Shown: piece by piece, positions 26,324 to 34,635 of the stretch | Position numbering within the stretch: the first letter of the stretch is position 1 | Layout: every line of letters begins with the position of its first letter | Assembly (NCBI RefSeq): GCF_003335585.1 | Contig: NZ_QBFD01000022.1 | Coordinates: 62,001 to 126,000 of the forward strand | DNA: 64,000 nt | Reading direction: 5' to 3' | Origin: Sulfitobacter sp. DFL-14 | Lineage (GTDB): Bacteria; Pseudomonadota; Alphaproteobacteria; Rhodobacterales; Rhodobacteraceae | Made by a program: the position numbers and the translations under genes | Notes under the pieces: model-generated | Database searches by the model: none | Seen by the model: the letters and a program-made list of their open reading frames with translations, nothing else | Told to the model about the DNA's origin: nothing

Positions 26324-27859
26324 TCATGCGTTGATGTTCGCCTCAAGCATTTTGGGTGTCACGCGCCAGGTGGCATAGGGTTCGTCCGCCAGCTTCCGCT
26401 CCAGCGTCTTGAGATCGCTCAGGAACAGGCGAAACACCTCGGCACCGCGTTCATCAACCGCGAAATAGGACAGATCCTGCATCAGCTTCGCCCGGTCCAC
26501 ATTCAGGTTGAAATTGGCATTCAGCAGGCGCTGGAACACGTCCACAGGCACCCTTTTGCCATTGGTCTGGATCCGCACCGGGTTCTTGTCGACCCACATC
26601 TGGTAGTTCCACATGCAACTGCCCAGCGCCTCGTGCTGGACAGAGGCCATGTAGATGAAGCCGGCACAAAGCGTGGCAAGGCTTTCGCGCGTCACCACGC
26701 CGCCGGTGACGCCGTCAATCCCGTTGGGGATATGGTCATTCAGGGCGCGCAGCCAGGCCATGATTGTTTCGTCCCATTGCACCTCTTTGTCGCTGTCGTA
26801 ATAGGCGTTGATATAGCGGGTCGTATGGGCATGCATCACGTTATATAGGTCGCGCAGGTTATCCAGCACGGGGGTATCGAATTCCCCCTCGGGCAGCCCC
26901 CTGTCGCGCCAGTCGAGCGCGGGCACCATGACCGAGGCGCGGTAGCTGTTGAACGTCCGCTGGAACAGGTCGGTCATGCCCTCGTGGGTGAAGGAGAACA
27001 CGGTCTCGAAGTCACCGCCGCGCAGCATCTGGCCCTTGGCCACCAGGTAGTTGGAATTCTGCGTGCCGAACATATGCGGCCACATCAGGCGGCATATCGG
27101 ATGATCGCGGTACAGGTGGTTGCGCGTGGCGACCGACAGCGGCCCGCCACAGGCCAGATGCACCCAGCCGAAATGATTCACCAGCGAAATCCTGGTCGAA
27201 GCCGCGCACATCGCGGTGCGCACCGCCTCGTTCCAGCGGCCGTCATTGGATTTGATATCGCCCAGCACGCAGGTGATCCGGGTGGCTGTCAGCTTGCCCG
27301 AACCTTTCTTTACCTTGAAATATACGCGGCAGCCCAGCGGCCGCAGACCCGGATAGATCTCGTGCTGATCCAGATCGGTGAAATCCCAGACCAGTTCGCC
27401 CGCCGCGTTCTTTTCCAGAAAGCAGGCGTAGGGGCTGGCGGTTGCCATCTCGCCCAGGTCGGGAAGGCCCGCGTGGCGGAAGGCATCGGGCAGCGCGGGC
27501 GGAGGGTAGAGCTTGCGATAGGCCGGACGGCAGGCCGCCTCCATGGCCTTGTTGATATCGGCGTCGATCTGCGGCAGGCCGGGCCGGACCGGGGGCAGAA
27601 CCTGGCTCAGCCAGATGCGGAAGGAGAACGACGCCTGCATGATCCTGTCAGATTCGCCCGGCGGTATCCGGTCGGCCATGTAGATGTCGGTGACCTCCAC
27701 ACCGGGTATCCGCTCGGCCACGGGCACCAGCCTGAGCGGTTGCGGATTGCGTGGCGGCAGCGGGATCTTCCTGGCCTTCTTGAAGCGGAAGATCAGCAGG
27801 GAGATGGAATTCCAGACCGTGCGGCGGATGATCCAGGTCAAAGGGGGGCGCTGGCTCAT
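26324..27859 (-). CDS. Lipoxygenase-like protein with non-standard iron ligands
   Basis: A 511-aa protein that matches the catalytic half of lipoxygenases (non-heme iron enzymes that add O2 to polyunsaturated fatty acids). Evidence: VNHFGWVHLACGGPLSVATR with the Hx4H pair His229/His234; HPICRLMWPHMFGTQNSN, the usual HPxxxLLxPH..T..IN element; YYDSDKEVQWDETIMAWL; and MASVQHEALGS with the third His (409). Two expected ligands are changed: the residue four after His409 is Gly (Asn in most lipoxygenases) and the C-terminal residue is Ala, not Ile or Val. The ATG overlaps the stop of the alpha-dioxygenase gene (ATGA). It is shorter than plant enzymes, like other bacterial ones. It may have altered activity or metal. 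Confidence 0.78.
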   Translation of the reverse strand: MSQRPPLTWIIRRTVWNSISLLIFRFKKARKIPLPPRNPQPLRLVPVAERIPGVEVTDIYMADRIPPGESDRIMQASFSFRIWLSQVLPPVRPGLPQIDADINKAMEAACRPAYRKLYPPPALPDAFRHAGLPDLGEMATASPYACFLEKNAAGELVWDFTDLDQHEIYPGLRPLGCRVYFKVKKGSGKLTATRITCVLGDIKSNDGRWNEAVRTAMCAASTRISLVNHFGWVHLACGGPLSVATRNHLYRDHPICRLMWPHMFGTQNSNYLVAKGQMLRGGDFETVFSFTHEGMTDLFQRTFNSYRASVMVPALDWRDRGLPEGEFDTPVLDNLRDLYNVMHAHTTRYINAYYDSDKEVQWDETIMAWLRALNDHIPNGIDGVTGGVVTRESLATLCAGFIYMASVQHEALGSCMWNYQMWVDKNPVRIQTNGKRVPVDVFQRLLNANFNLNVDRAKLMQDLSYFAVDERGAEVFRLFLSDLKTLERKLADEPYATWRVTPKMLEANINA

Positions 27860-30783
27860 TTCGCGGACTCCTCGGTGTCAAAGGCAGGGTCGCCGCGCGC
27901 CGATTTGATCGGCACCCAATCCAGGCTGTAATAGTCCCCTCTGTCCCGCGCCCAGGGGTCAAAGGCGTTGATCACCGGGTCAAGCTCGTCGCGCAACCCC
28001 GGCAGGTTGCGCATCAGCACCCGTTTCAGGGGCATGACCTCCTGCTTGTGACCATTGGGGCGCCCCCGCTCCATCTGCTTGTCGGGGCCGTTGTTGATCA
28101 CCCAGTCGAGGCCGAAGGTGGAATAGAATTCGGGCCGGAAGGACGAGGTGAAGAACCGGTCGGAAAACAGACGGCGCGAGGCATTGACGATGAAGATCTG
28201 GAACTGCGTTTCGGAAATCGCGAAACCATGGGGCCTTGTGCTTTCGGCCAGATACCCCACCACCGTGTCCACATCTTCCACGTTGTCCACCAGCGATCCA
28301 TCGGGGTGGCCCAGGCAATCTTCGGGAAAAGGCGATTGCCCGGTGCCGCCTGCCGCCCCGTCAGGGGACAATTGCGTGGTGCTGATGATCCTGGAGGCAT
28401 CACAGACGTGCTGGCCATAGACCTCGCGCAGTTTCTGCGCCAGCGCCCGCTGCTGGGCCAGTGTCTTGTCCTCCTCGTCGGTCCTGTCCTCTTTCTGTGC
28501 CAGCCGCTGGTCCACGAAATCGCTGAAACTGGTCATCTGCCGCAACCCGATCTGGCGGCGGAATTCGTTGAAACGCGGGATGCCGCGTTCGCGGTCGCGC
28601 ATGATGTCCAGCGCCATCACGTCAACCACCTTGGTCGGCCCTTCGGGGCGTGACGGCATCGACAGGTTCTGCAGGAATTGCGGCTGGTTCTTCAACCCCA
28701 GCGCCCCCAGCCTTTGCCGGCCCATGGAGAGCGCCATGTTCTCAAGCCCGGTTTCATGCATCACATCCGTCGCCTTGTGGCGAAAGGTGGTCACGATGGG
28801 CAATTTGGCCACGATCCTGTTAGGGTCCGCCTGGGCATCGCGCAGCTCGATCAGGTCGGGCAGCAGCGGGTGCAGGCGGTAGACGCTCACGAATTCCTCG
28901 GGAAAATTGAAGGGCGAGCCGAAATGGTTCACCCCGTCATTGTCGTAATCCAGATCCGTGATCGACCCGTTCCTGTTCAGCGTGCCGGTGCCGACGATCC
29001 CCGCCCCGGATGAAAACACCGAATACCAGGTGGTTTCCTTTTCCCCGTCGCCAGAGGTGCCAAGGTCCGTCACCACCCGGCTGAGGATGCGGTCGATGCC
29101 GGGAAAATCATGGAACAACCCGTACCAGTTGGAATTCATCGCCGTATAAAGCGGCTCGTCATAGAGAAGCTGGGGGGTCCATTCGATGGTGTGGATCTTG
29201 GCAATCATCGCGGCAACGACAAGGCGGCCGATCTCGAACACTTCCTCATCCGTCACGTCGCGGTAAGCCACCGGGGCCAGCGGGGCATCCGGGCGGCGCA
29301 GACCGGAATCCCGGCGCGGATGGCGGCGCGCCTCGTTGCGGAAGGCGGTGACGAAACTGTTGTGCTCGCGCGCAAAGAGGTTGTGGTAAAAGCTCATCCC
29401 GATGGACCAGTTTTCGGGAAATGCGGTGGCTTCCTGCCCGCTCCACTTGGGGTTCATCGGCGCGGGCGTGCAAGAGGTGTCAGCGGCAGCACATTCGGCA
29501 ACCATCACCGGCAGGTACCCGGCGGCATCGCCCTGATCGCTGCGCAGCGCAACGCTGCGCATCATCAGTTTCGCGGGGTCTTCGGGGTCACGCCTGACCC
29601 TTGCGCGCGACACTTCGTCATAGCCGTAGATCTGCGAGGCATCCCACCATGCCGTCACCGTATTGGATGTGGTCTTGTAGGCGCGCCGCAGACGCGATCC
29701 GCCGTCGAAACTGCCGGGCGGCGACGTCTGGTCGAACCTTGCGCCAAATTCCTCCGCCGCCGGATTGCAGCCCAGTTCGGCCACTTCAGCGGGCGTCAGG
29801 GGGCGCTTTGCCTCCCCCACCCCGGTGCTTTGGCATCCCATCGAGATGCGACGGCTTTCATCATTTCGGCCCTCGTCCAGATGGCTGAACCAGTCGTGGG
29901 TCATGAATTGGATCCAATAGGCCGCCAAGACGTTGAAAAACGGGGCTTTCTGGTAATCGCACTGGGCTGTGACATCGTTGCCGGGCAGGCCATAGCCCGC
30001 ATTGCACAGCTCCGGCGCGGATTGATCGCGTGTGAAGAGCGCGCGGCTGATCACCTGCGGATCGGGGGTCATCATGTCGATCCGGCCCGCATGGCGCGCG
30101 GCGGCAATGCTGTTGCCCTGCGACGCGGCGATGATGGGAAAGGTCGATTCGAACTCGACATTGCGGGGATAGACCGCGCCGGTCGCCCCCATGCCGGGAT
30201 TGCGCAGATCGTTGCAGGTGCCCAGCAGGTTGCGAAAGCGCAGCATCTCGCCCCGGCAGACCTGTGCACCGGGGCCACCGACACGCGCATAATCGGGATG
30301 TCCGGGGGGCAGCCGCAGTTCCGGCCAGCTTTTCAGCGTCCGCCCGTCCCTGCCATCGCGCCCCAGCACGTAATCGGGATAGGTGCCATTGTCGAAAAGG
30401 TTGAACTTGATCAGCTCCACACGCTGGCGTTCCAGATCCAGCAGCGCGCCGTCGATGCCCCGCCCGGTGCCGCTGAGATGCCTGGCGATAAAGGTGACCG
30501 GGTTGTAATTGCTGGACCGCGATGCATCGTCGCCGGTGCCCCAGTAGTTAGACCAATCCACCCAGGGCGTGCCGCGCGATGCCGTCGCCACGCTGCCGCC
30601 CCGGCAATTGGCCGTGTCATACAGCACCTTGCCCAGAAACCGTTCCTCCCGCGTGGCGGCCACGGGCGGGATGCCGCGCTCTGCCATGGTGATGCAACTG
30701 CGGATGCCGGGATCAACGGCAATCCAGATCGCCACGAAGGCCACGCAGAAGACTCCCAGACCGGCGACAACATATTTGAACAT
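27856..30783 (-). CDS. Membrane-anchored fatty-acid alpha-dioxygenase-like heme enzyme (animal heme peroxidase superfamily)
   Basis: A 975-aa relative of plant pathogen-inducible oxygenase and cyclooxygenase. An N-terminal helix (residues 3-23, KYVVAGLGVFCVAFVAIWI) would anchor it facing the periplasm. Matches to alpha-dioxygenases run the whole length: YWIQFMTHDWFSH with distal heme His296; TVTAWWDASQIYG; FAREHN; MIAKIHTIEWTPQLL; NSNWYGLFHD; EEFVSVYRLHPLLPDL with the radical Tyr635 and proximal His638; RDRERGIPRFNEFRR; and ATG-distal HGFAISETQFQIFIV and DRFFTSSFRPE. Both oxygenase Tyr and heme ligands are kept. It is about 330 aa longer than plant enzymes through insertions. ATG 30783 has AGGGAG upstream; a TTG at 30804 is less likely. 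Confidence 0.87.
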   Translation of the reverse strand: MFKYVVAGLGVFCVAFVAIWIAVDPGIRSCITMAERGIPPVAATREERFLGKVLYDTANCRGGSVATASRGTPWVDWSNYWGTGDDASRSSNYNPVTFIARHLSGTGRGIDGALLDLERQRVELIKFNLFDNGTYPDYVLGRDGRDGRTLKSWPELRLPPGHPDYARVGGPGAQVCRGEMLRFRNLLGTCNDLRNPGMGATGAVYPRNVEFESTFPIIAASQGNSIAAARHAGRIDMMTPDPQVISRALFTRDQSAPELCNAGYGLPGNDVTAQCDYQKAPFFNVLAAYWIQFMTHDWFSHLDEGRNDESRRISMGCQSTGVGEAKRPLTPAEVAELGCNPAAEEFGARFDQTSPPGSFDGGSRLRRAYKTTSNTVTAWWDASQIYGYDEVSRARVRRDPEDPAKLMMRSVALRSDQGDAAGYLPVMVAECAAADTSCTPAPMNPKWSGQEATAFPENWSIGMSFYHNLFAREHNSFVTAFRNEARRHPRRDSGLRRPDAPLAPVAYRDVTDEEVFEIGRLVVAAMIAKIHTIEWTPQLLYDEPLYTAMNSNWYGLFHDFPGIDRILSRVVTDLGTSGDGEKETTWYSVFSSGAGIVGTGTLNRNGSITDLDYDNDGVNHFGSPFNFPEEFVSVYRLHPLLPDLIELRDAQADPNRIVAKLPIVTTFRHKATDVMHETGLENMALSMGRQRLGALGLKNQPQFLQNLSMPSRPEGPTKVVDVMALDIMRDRERGIPRFNEFRRQIGLRQMTSFSDFVDQRLAQKEDRTDEEDKTLAQQRALAQKLREVYGQHVCDASRIISTTQLSPDGAAGGTGQSPFPEDCLGHPDGSLVDNVEDVDTVVGYLAESTRPHGFAISETQFQIFIVNASRRLFSDRFFTSSFRPEFYSTFGLDWVINNGPDKQMERGRPNGHKQEVMPLKRVLMRNLPGLRDELDPVINAFDPWARDRGDYYSLDWVPIKSARGDPAFDTEESAK

Positions 30784-30847
30784 TGCTTCTCCCTGACCGC
30801 GCAAACGGTCCGTAATTTCTTAAATCAAAAAACAAAACAAACCGGCG

Positions 30848-31186
30848 TCAGCGCCGCCAGACATACAATCCAAGTGACAGGAAAACACCGACATCGGCCC
30901 AGACAATCGGCCAGAGCCACCAGCGCGGCACCGCGGCATGCAGCCAGATCATCAGCAATGCCGCTGGGATCCCTGCCGCCATGATGAACAAGCTGGCCTT
31001 GGCCCACAGCTCCGAGCCGGACATCAGGCTGCGGGCAATCGCGGCATAGGCCAGCCCCACCAGCAACAGCAGAATTGCAGAGATGTAGAACCCAGCGACA
31101 AGGATCGCAAAGACATGCAACGCGGAGGAAATGCACATGAAAATGCCACCCGATGCCAACGCCTTGCTGTGTATCGCCCGCGTCAT
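30848..31186 (-). CDS. Small four-helix membrane protein, first gene of the oxygenase operon
   Basis: A 112-aa protein with four predicted membrane helices, starting MTRAIHSKALASGGIFMCIS. I chose ATG 31186 because GGAGGTG lies 5 bases before it; the frame is open to 31282, but that extension has no such signal and runs into the shared control region. The protein ends LSLGLYVWRR. It lies 64 bases upstream of the alpha-dioxygenase gene on the same strand, so it is probably its partner at the membrane. No family is recognised. Possible roles are anchoring or quinone/lipid contact, but nothing in the sequence proves either. Confidence 0.68.
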   Translation of the reverse strand: MTRAIHSKALASGGIFMCISSALHVFAILVAGFYISAILLLLVGLAYAAIARSLMSGSELWAKASLFIMAAGIPAALLMIWLHAAVPRWWLWPIVWADVGVFLSLGLYVWRR

Positions 31187-31346
31187 CCACACCTCCGTTG
31201 CATCGGTAAAATTCAACCATGACGATAAAGAGACAACATGATAAATCAAGCGATCAATGCGGCCGGCATGGACCAAGGTCATTGACGCATGGCTGACGCC
31301 GCGCCAATACTCGGGCTTTTATTCTACTATTGAGGGAAGTCGTTTC
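31187..31346. promoter_or_regulatory. Shared control region between the two oxygenase/peroxidase operons
   Basis: About 160 bases separate the divergent starts. For the rightward operon a sigma70-like promoter is visible: TTGACG at 31282-31287 and AATACT at 31306-31311 with 18 bases between. GAGGGAAG (31332) is the ribosome binding site of the first rightward gene. A leftward promoter is not clear. Confidence 0.5.
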
Positions 31347-32045
31347 ATGTCGAATGTGGCTGGCAAAGCCTATTGCCTGAACGTCGTAACCCCGACAACC
31401 CGGCTGAATGGCTGGGTCAAATCGCTGATCTTTATCGTGGTGCGCGCCTTTCCGGTGCTGATGGCGGGCCTGCGCGGCCTGTCGGTGATCCACTTTGCCC
31501 GCTGGGTCATCATCAAACGGCAGGATTGGCCGCGTTTCGGGCGCGCGGCCCCCAGGCTGCATTACGATTACACGCTGTTTTGCAGCAACTTCAACGGAAC
31601 CTGGGACCAGTACATCGACGCCTTTTCCGACGGCATCCCCTATATGCTGGATCTGGCATGGTTCCGCGACTACCGCTATCCCGGTTCGATCCCGCTGCAG
31701 CCGTTCCAGCGCTACATCAGGGACAACCAGATCAACACGGATTATTACTACAACGCCACCCCCGGCGCCGCGAAACGCGATGTCGTTGCGGCCCTGCGAG
31801 TCTGGCGCGCGGTGCGGGCGCTCGCACAGATCCGGCCCTACCTCGATCCCATCGCCTTCGAGCAGGAATACAACCGCATGTTCACCGCCATCCAGAACGA
31901 CCTTGGCGCACCGGGCCCCGGCGTGGTCTCCAGCCTGCCGACCGAACGGGCGCAGGAATTGCGCCAGCAGGGCATCAACGCGGAATGGCGGGGGCTGCCA
32001 CCGGGCATTACCCCATATGAAGACGACCTGAGGGGCGGCATCTGA
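31347..32045 (+). CDS. Unrecognised protein, first gene of the DyP operon
   Basis: A 232-aa protein starting MSNVAGKAYCLNVVTPTTRL at ATG 31347 with a good ribosome binding site. The segment YTLFCSNFNGTWDQYIDAFS (about residues 75-95), then FQRYIRDNQINTDYYYNATP, resembles a block in the next gene (VLAADFDAS..., then FFAFVKQGQVHTNLPFND). The two proteins therefore look like distant relatives of one fold, perhaps a ferredoxin-like fold as in DyP and chlorite dismutase proteins. This is inference. A hydrophobic stretch near residues 25-50 may touch the membrane. The stop overlaps the next start by one base (TGATG). Confidence 0.72.
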   Translation: MSNVAGKAYCLNVVTPTTRLNGWVKSLIFIVVRAFPVLMAGLRGLSVIHFARWVIIKRQDWPRFGRAAPRLHYDYTLFCSNFNGTWDQYIDAFSDGIPYMLDLAWFRDYRYPGSIPLQPFQRYIRDNQINTDYYYNATPGAAKRDVVAALRVWRAVRALAQIRPYLDPIAFEQEYNRMFTAIQNDLGAPGPGVVSSLPTERAQELRQQGINAEWRGLPPGITPYEDDLRGGI

Positions 32046-32989
32046 TGGCGAATTATGATGCAGGCCATTATTTCCTCACCGTGATGGCCCCGCTCCAGCG
32101 CGACGCCTTTGTCATGGTGGATGGCGTTAGGCGCTCGGTCATTGACCATGTGCGGCACATGCTGGCGACTTTGCCGACAGCCCAACAGGATCATTTCAGC
32201 GAAGAAAGCGGATTGATGAGCCCTTTTGCGCGGGTGCCGGGCACCCATTTCGCGCATCTCTTCGTGATCGACACGCTGCATTACAACGGGCGCCGCCCCT
32301 CCAACCCGATCATCGACCTGCTGGAAAATGTGCAGCTGACCATTCCCGAGGAAGTGGACGCCCTGCCCCATGCCTACCTTGTGCTTGCCGCCGATTTCGA
32401 CGCGTCCGATGGCAGCGATGACGCGCTCAGGGCCTATACCGACGGGCTTTGGACGCATATGGCTGCAGAGCTGCGGATGCTTTACCGCCATTGCGACGGC
32501 TTTGGCGATGTGAGCGATGCGGCGGCGTTCTTTGCCTTCGTGAAACAGGGCCAGGTGCATACCAACCTGCCCTTCAACGACTATTGGACCTATGAGCCCA
32601 GGATGCCCAGCCCGACCCGCTGGATGGCCGCAGCCTCTGCGCTGATGGTCGTGCTGGCCGTGATGGCGCTGCACTGGGGCATCTGGCCCGGCGGCGGCTG
32701 GAGCCTGTTTTTCACCACGCTGCTCGCTTTGGCGGCTGTGAACATCGCCATTGTGGCCAGGTTCGGGCTGACGCCATTTCCGGCAGCACCCGACAGCGAT
32801 CTGCCTTCGATCCTCAAGGCACTTCATGTGCAGCAGAGCTTCCTGCAATTCGGAATCGACAACCTGGGCAAGGGCGGAGCGGAGCTGCGCAGGGCCTTTG
32901 ATGCCTATTGCGAGACCAACAGGCCGCTTGATGTCGACGGGCCGCGCCAGAAGCCGGGTGTGCTCTGGTCGGATGGCGGCAACAAATGA
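32045..32989 (+). CDS. Unrecognised membrane-associated protein, second gene of the DyP operon
   Basis: A 314-aa protein beginning MANYDAGHYFLTVMAPLQRD. The N-terminal half contains GTHFAHLFVIDTLHYNGRRP and LPHAYLVLAADFDASDGSDD, followed by the C-x-GF, FFAFVKQGQVHTNLPFND block that parallels the upstream gene. A pair of membrane helices lies near residues 198-240 (MAAASALMVVLAVMALHWGI). The C-terminus is soluble. The stop overlaps the DyP start as ATGA. I do not know its function. Two related proteins next to a DyP peroxidase suggest accessory subunits of the peroxidase or its substrate channel. Confidence 0.72.
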   Translation: MANYDAGHYFLTVMAPLQRDAFVMVDGVRRSVIDHVRHMLATLPTAQQDHFSEESGLMSPFARVPGTHFAHLFVIDTLHYNGRRPSNPIIDLLENVQLTIPEEVDALPHAYLVLAADFDASDGSDDALRAYTDGLWTHMAAELRMLYRHCDGFGDVSDAAAFFAFVKQGQVHTNLPFNDYWTYEPRMPSPTRWMAAASALMVVLAVMALHWGIWPGGGWSLFFTTLLALAAVNIAIVARFGLTPFPAAPDSDLPSILKALHVQQSFLQFGIDNLGKGGAELRRAFDAYCETNRPLDVDGPRQKPGVLWSDGGNK

Positions 32990-34635
32990 GCAAGACGCTG
33001 GACCTGCGCGACATCCAGGGCAACATCGTCCGCGCTTATGGCCGCTATGGCTTTCCCCATGCGCGCTACTTTCTGTTTCACATCCACGAGGCTGTGGCCG
33101 GGCGCAGGTTTCTGGCCGCCCTGCACCCCCGGGTTACCACGTCGGAACGCTGGCGCCACGCCTGGGAAGACGACCACGGCAACCTGCCCGCGCCGCCGCC
33201 CGTGACGCTGAACATCGCGCTGACCTGGCAAGGGCTGCGGGTGCTGGACCTGCCCACCGAGACATTGTCGCAATTCCCGCGTGAATTCATCGACGGCATG
33301 GCCCCGCGCAAACATATCCTGACCGACACCGGCCCAAGCGGGCACCGTCACTGGGACCCGGTCTGGCGCGCCCCCATCGAGAAGGCGCCTGGCCGCGACA
33401 TTCACGTTCTGGTCACGCTCAACGCCCAAATGCAGCCCGACGGCACGCCGGTGCCCGAGCTGGAAGAGATGACAGACTGGCTGCGCGATCTCGGCGCAGG
33501 CGACGGCATGACGCTGCTCACGGGGCACAACAAGGATGGCTCGGGCGATTATCAGCAGGGGGGCGCGCGGCTGGTGCCGCGCGGCGACGGCACCATGATG
33601 ATCGACGCCCAGGAACATTTCGGCTTCGAGGACGGGATCGGCAACCCGGTCTTTGCCGGCCAGTATCCCCCGCAGGTCGAAGCCCGCCGCGTCAAGGGCC
33701 GGGGCAAGATCATGCCGGACCAGACATGGGCACCGCTGGCAACAGGCGAATTCCTGATCGGCCATGTGGATGAATCCCAGCAGATCCCCTTTTCGACCCG
33801 GCCGCCCAGGTTCATGTTCAACGGCACCTTCCTCGCGTTTCGCAAGCTGCATGAAAACGTCGGCCTGTTTCACGGTTATATCGACAAGCAAGCCGCCATC
33901 TATGCCGATGTGCACGGCGTTCCACAGGAGGAGGCGCGTCTGACGCTGAAGGCAAAGATGGTCGGGCGCTGGCCCAACGGCGTGCCGCTGATGGCGGCCC
34001 CCACCTATGCCGACATGCTGCGCTTTGACGCGGCATGGTCCGACATTCCCGCGATCCGGAACAAATCCGGCGCCCGCACCACCGCCGAACAGGCGCGGCT
34101 GGATGCCTGGAACGAACAGATGATCAACTTCAAGTACCGCGACGATCAGGTCGGCGTCAGCTGTCCGATTTCGGCGCATATCCGGCGCGGCAACATGCGC
34201 GACATGCTGGATCCGCGCATCGCTTCGGCCAATCCACGCGACAGGACCGGATCGGCGCTGACCAACCGCCGCCGCATCCTGCGGCGCGGCCTGCCCTATG
34301 GCGCATTCGAGCCGGACAATACAGACGACAGGACCGAACGCGGCGTGATCTTCGTCGCCATCTGCGCAAATCTGTTCCGCCAGTTCGAATTCGTCCTGCA
34401 ACAATGGATGAACTATGGGCTCGACCTGAACGCGGGCAATGACACCTGCCCGCTGCTGGGCTACCACCAGCCGGGCTCGAAATTCATGATCCAGGCCGAT
34501 CCGGAGGGGGAGGACACCCCCTGGGTCATGAATGAACTGCCCCAGTTCATCGAAACACGGGGCGGCGAATATTTCTTTGTCCCCAGCCTCAACACCCTCA
34601 ACATGATTGCCCTTGGCGTGGTGGACCCCACATGA
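32986..34635 (+). CDS. DyP-type heme peroxidase
   Basis: A 549-aa dye-decolorising-type peroxidase. The GxxDG motif is present as FGFEDGIGNP (Asp216, the distal acid), the proximal heme His is in CPISAHIRRGNMRD (His398), and a distal Arg sits in RRGLPYG (about 434). The N-terminal IQGNIV matches the start of the first ferredoxin-like domain. It has no signal peptide. Length fits the large C/D-type DyPs. These enzymes use H2O2 to oxidise bulky phenols or dyes, and some act as lipid or porphyrin peroxidases. It is translationally coupled on both sides (ATGA upstream, ATGA downstream). Confidence 0.9.
   Translation: MSKTLDLRDIQGNIVRAYGRYGFPHARYFLFHIHEAVAGRRFLAALHPRVTTSERWRHAWEDDHGNLPAPPPVTLNIALTWQGLRVLDLPTETLSQFPREFIDGMAPRKHILTDTGPSGHRHWDPVWRAPIEKAPGRDIHVLVTLNAQMQPDGTPVPELEEMTDWLRDLGAGDGMTLLTGHNKDGSGDYQQGGARLVPRGDGTMMIDAQEHFGFEDGIGNPVFAGQYPPQVEARRVKGRGKIMPDQTWAPLATGEFLIGHVDESQQIPFSTRPPRFMFNGTFLAFRKLHENVGLFHGYIDKQAAIYADVHGVPQEEARLTLKAKMVGRWPNGVPLMAAPTYADMLRFDAAWSDIPAIRNKSGARTTAEQARLDAWNEQMINFKYRDDQVGVSCPISAHIRRGNMRDMLDPRIASANPRDRTGSALTNRRRILRRGLPYGAFEPDNTDDRTERGVIFVAICANLFRQFEFVLQQWMNYGLDLNAGNDTCPLLGYHQPGSKFMIQADPEGEDTPWVMNELPQFIETRGGEYFFVPSLNTLNMIALGVVDPT

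Noticed and set aside
29110..30984. Rightward open frame of 624 codons opposite the alpha-dioxygenase gene
   Set aside because: The leftward protein matches alpha-dioxygenases along its length; the antisense frame is Arg/His/Gly-rich without any motif.
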